A stretch of 6,673 bases of DNA, taken from contig QKGY01000002.1 of assembly GCA_003250235.1 (NCBI GenBank), positions 1 through 6,673 of the forward strand, given 5' to 3'. The notes beneath the pieces are model-generated. The model made no database searches, was not told the DNA's origin, and saw only the letters and a program-made list of their open reading frames with translations. The DNA is from Desulfuromonadaceae bacterium. GTDB taxonomy: Bacteria; Desulfobacterota; Desulfuromonadia; Desulfuromonadales; SZUA-540. A program made the translations under genes and the position numbers. Positions 4,748 to 6,673 of the stretch are shown here, piece after piece; position 1 is the stretch's first letter, and every line of letters starts with the position of its first letter.

Positions 4748-5885
4748 GCCGCAGCTCGGAGAGGGGATAGAAGGTTCCGCGCCAGGTGATCCCCCCGCGG
4801 ATGAGATTAAGGGATACGGAGCGCAGTACGATGTAGGTGAACAGGGCCGCGGCCAGGGGAAATCCCAGCGCGTACCAGGCCCGGTAGCCATGGAACCGGG
4901 AGCCGTCGATCACGATGAAGCTGATGACCATGACGGTGGCGGCGTAGACCAGCAGGGTCGAACCCTCGGTGACCAGCAGGGCCACATAGGGCCAGATGCT
5001 GGCAACCAGATGGAAAACGGCTCCGGAGATCACCAGGGAGAGGCGGTAGTCCGTGCCGGCAAAGACGTTCTTTTCCAGCCCCCGGATCACTTCGCATACG
5101 CTGGCGTACCATTCCACGGCGATCAGCCCCTTGCCATGTACGATATCCTGGGAAAAACCGCCTTTCTTGATGATTTTGCCCAGTTTGAGATCGTCGTCGG
5201 GGCGCAGCGCGATGGTGCGGTGCCCGCCGACCTCCCGGTAGACCCGGGTGCGTACCAGGTTAAAGGCGCCGATGCCGATGTGGCAGGAGCTCTTGGGGTC
5301 GCGGGCTTTCCAGGGGCGGACGAACATTCCGAAGAACAGCCCGAAGGCCGCCCCGAAGATGTTGAGAAAATGCCCTGGCATGCGCGGAACGGGGGAGGCG
5401 GCCAGATGGTCGATCCTGTGCTTTTCCATGAAGGTGACGGCGCGGCTCAGGGTACTCGGAGCCATCACCACGTCGGCATCGGTAAAAAGGAGAAATTCCC
5501 CGCGCGCCTTTCCGCTGCCCAGCCAGAGGGCGTGGTTCTTGCCGAGCCATCCCGGCGGCAGGTCCCTGACGGTGAGGACATGCAGGTGGGAATGGCTCTC
5601 GCTCAGGGCGTCGAGGATGGTTCCGGTGTCGTCTTCCGAGCGATCATTGACCACGATGACCTCGTAGTCGGGGTAGTCGAGGCTGAGCACCGAGAGGAGG
5701 GCTTCGCGGATGTTGCGTTGCTCGTTGCGCGCGGCGATAACCAGAGAGACCGCAGGAGGGGCCGCGCCGAGGTCCGGAGTCACCTCGCGCAGAAACCGGA
5801 TGAGGCGGTTTCCTTCGTAGGACACCACGGCCACCAGGCTGTAAACGATCAAAACGACAATGCCCAGCCAGAAAACACCATCCAT
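4734..5885 (-). CDS. Membrane-anchored family 2 glycosyltransferase
   Basis: A 383-residue GT-A fold glycosyltransferase that should move a sugar from a nucleotide donor to a lipid or other envelope acceptor at the cytoplasmic face of the inner membrane. Residues 1-21 are an N-terminal membrane helix. The catalytic domain runs from about 45 to 270: VSLVIAARNEQRNIREALLS (47-66), VNDRSEDDTG (79-88) for nucleotide binding, LPPGWLGKNHALW (109-121), and the metal-binding FTDADV (134-139, D136/D138). RPDDDLKLG (228-236) probably carries the catalytic base. Membrane helices follow at about 282-304, 309-327 and 338-358, and the protein ends with ITWRGTFYPL (366-375). The pattern resembles carotenoid-type (CrtQ-like) and hopanoid-associated (HpnB-like) transferases, but the substrate cannot be assigned. 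The ATG at 5885-5883 has AGGAAG 8 bases upstream and begins the anchor helix. The gene converges with the ABC-F gene (3-base gap) and diverges from the CxxCxxCC gene. Confidence 0.9.
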   Translation of the reverse strand: MDGVFWLGIVVLIVYSLVAVVSYEGNRLIRFLREVTPDLGAAPPAVSLVIAARNEQRNIREALLSVLSLDYPDYEVIVVNDRSEDDTGTILDALSESHSHLHVLTVRDLPPGWLGKNHALWLGSGKARGEFLLFTDADVVMAPSTLSRAVTFMEKHRIDHLAASPVPRMPGHFLNIFGAAFGLFFGMFVRPWKARDPKSSCHIGIGAFNLVRTRVYREVGGHRTIALRPDDDLKLGKIIKKGGFSQDIVHGKGLIAVEWYASVCEVIRGLEKNVFAGTDYRLSLVISGAVFHLVASIWPYVALLVTEGSTLLVYAATVMVISFIVIDGSRFHGYRAWYALGFPLAAALFTYIVLRSVSLNLIRGGITWRGTFYPLSELRQNRI

Positions 5886-5963
5886 GCCGGATTCTTCCTT
5901 TGTCGGGGGGGAGTCCTCTTTCTTCAACGGTAGCTCATCGGAGCGGAAAAGGTAAGGGGGAAA

Positions 5964-6673
5964 ATGAGCGGGAACGACGCCCATCGGGGGCTGTGGAGCG
6001 ACTTGCAGCAGGAGGTTCGGCAGCGGCAGTCCGATCTGGACGGGAAGATCGACGGGTGGTGCCGCGATTATGCGGATGGCGGAGGGAGGATTTTCTGCGG
6101 AAAGGGGTGCGCGAACTGCTGCACGCTCAACGTACAAACTACGCTGACCGAGGCCCTGGCTATCGCTGCGGTGCTGACCCCTGAGCAGGAGACGGCACTG
6201 TCTCTCTATGTGGAGCGCCTCAAAGCCGTTATGGGCGATGTAGCCGATCTGAAGACTTTTCTGCGGCGGCATCGCAAGGAGATCGGCCCCTGTCCCTTTG
6301 TGGATGTTCAAGGGAGCTGCGGCATCTATGCGCAGCGGCCTTTCTCCTGCCGGGCGCTGCTTTCCACCCGCCCGAGCGACTGGTGCGCCGTGGATTTCGC
6401 CGAGTTGGAACCGATCGACAGGACCCTCTTCATGAACAGTCTTGACCGCTCCGTCGTCGCCTTTCCCACCCACTACGTGGAGGCGACCCAGGAATGGGCC
6501 CGCGATCTGGAGGACGAAGCCCGTCTGAGAATGATCGCCCGGTTCGGCGTCGGGGTTTCCGGCAATCTCGGCTACCTGATTCACCTGGAGCGCAGGTATG
6601 GCCTTGCAATGGTTGTCGCCGACGGTCATGAGGCCGTGGCGGCCCTGCTGCGCCGGGAAAGCCTCGATCACCC
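5964..6673 (+). CDS. CxxCxxCC (YkgJ-type) metal-cluster protein, partial
   Basis: The frame is open for 236 codons from the ATG at 5964 to the window edge, so the C-terminus is missing. The protein is soluble with no signal peptide. The family hallmark is FCGKGCANCC at residues 44-53, here with spacing C-x3-C-x2-CC (C45, C49, C52, C53). It is followed by GPCPF (C110), GSCGIYAQRPFSCR (C119, C129) and C141. This is the standard layout of the YkgJ-like family (PF03692), in which the cysteines are thought to bind zinc or an iron-sulfur cluster; the function is unknown. GGGGG lies 3 bases before the ATG (AAGGGGGAAAATG), a somewhat close but usable ribosome site. It is divergent from the glycosyltransferase gene across 78 bases, where I see no convincing promoter on either strand. 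Confidence 0.88.
   Translation, partial: MSGNDAHRGLWSDLQQEVRQRQSDLDGKIDGWCRDYADGGGRIFCGKGCANCCTLNVQTTLTEALAIAAVLTPEQETALSLYVERLKAVMGDVADLKTFLRRHRKEIGPCPFVDVQGSCGIYAQRPFSCRALLSTRPSDWCAVDFAELEPIDRTLFMNSLDRSVVAFPTHYVEATQEWARDLEDEARLRMIARFGVGVSGNLGYLIHLERRYGLAMVVADGHEAVAALLRRESLDH

Noticed and set aside
4746..5933. Long open frame on the plus strand (395 codons) opposite the glycosyltransferase
   Set aside because: It is the antisense shadow of a gene with clear GT2 motifs; its Gly/Asp/Gln/Ala-rich composition is typical of reversed GC-rich codons.
5886..6671. Upstream in-frame extension of the glycosyltransferase on the minus strand
   Set aside because: It overlaps the CxxCxxCC gene antisense; the ATG at 5885-5883 has a ribosome site and starts the membrane anchor.

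Overview
The window looks like chromosome of a GC-rich (roughly 60%) Gram-negative bacterium. The lipoproteins, the L,D-transpeptidase, the ABC-F factor of the Uup type, the CxxCxxCC protein and a clear sigma-54 promoter would fit a deltaproteobacterium of the Desulfuromonadales type (Geobacter, Pelobacter, Desulfuromonas). That placement is inferred from protein flavour and gene style, not from a marker gene. I see no mobile element, CRISPR array, tRNA or rRNA.

Left part (1-1540), minus strand: a two-gene envelope operon. A DUF4398-like lipoprotein (779-1378) is followed after 13 bases by a second lipoprotein (1-765, TTG start). The second protein has a long alpha-helical region and then the beginning of a YkuD-type L,D-transpeptidase domain, cut by the window edge. 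Upstream lies a near-consensus sigma-54 promoter (1440-1455). About 87 bp upstream of its predicted start site is a perfect 11-bp inverted repeat (1498-1535), well placed to be the binding site of an enhancer-binding protein.

Middle part (1634-2744), plus strand: a TetR-family repressor gene with a sigma-70 promoter (TTGACC-N17-TATAAA) and a palindromic operator between the -10 box and the ribosome binding site. The same palindrome (GAGTGA-N4-TCACTC) recurs downstream of tetR, in front of a gene for an 89-residue two-helix membrane protein. The unit ends in a strong intrinsic terminator. It reads as a self-contained repressor plus target module, and its GC content is lower than that of its right-hand neighbours.

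Right part (2757-6673): a 634-residue ABC-F ATPase of the Uup type (plus) converges, with only 3 bases between stop codons, on a membrane-anchored family 2 glycosyltransferase (minus). The glycosyltransferase is divergent, across 78 bp, from a CxxCxxCC (YkgJ-type) metal-cluster protein that runs off the right edge.

The most interesting signals are regulatory: the sigma-54 promoter with its dyad in front of a cell-wall-remodelling operon, and the duplicated TetR operator that ties a small uncharacterised membrane protein to its neighbouring repressor. Nothing here is an obviously new multi-gene system.
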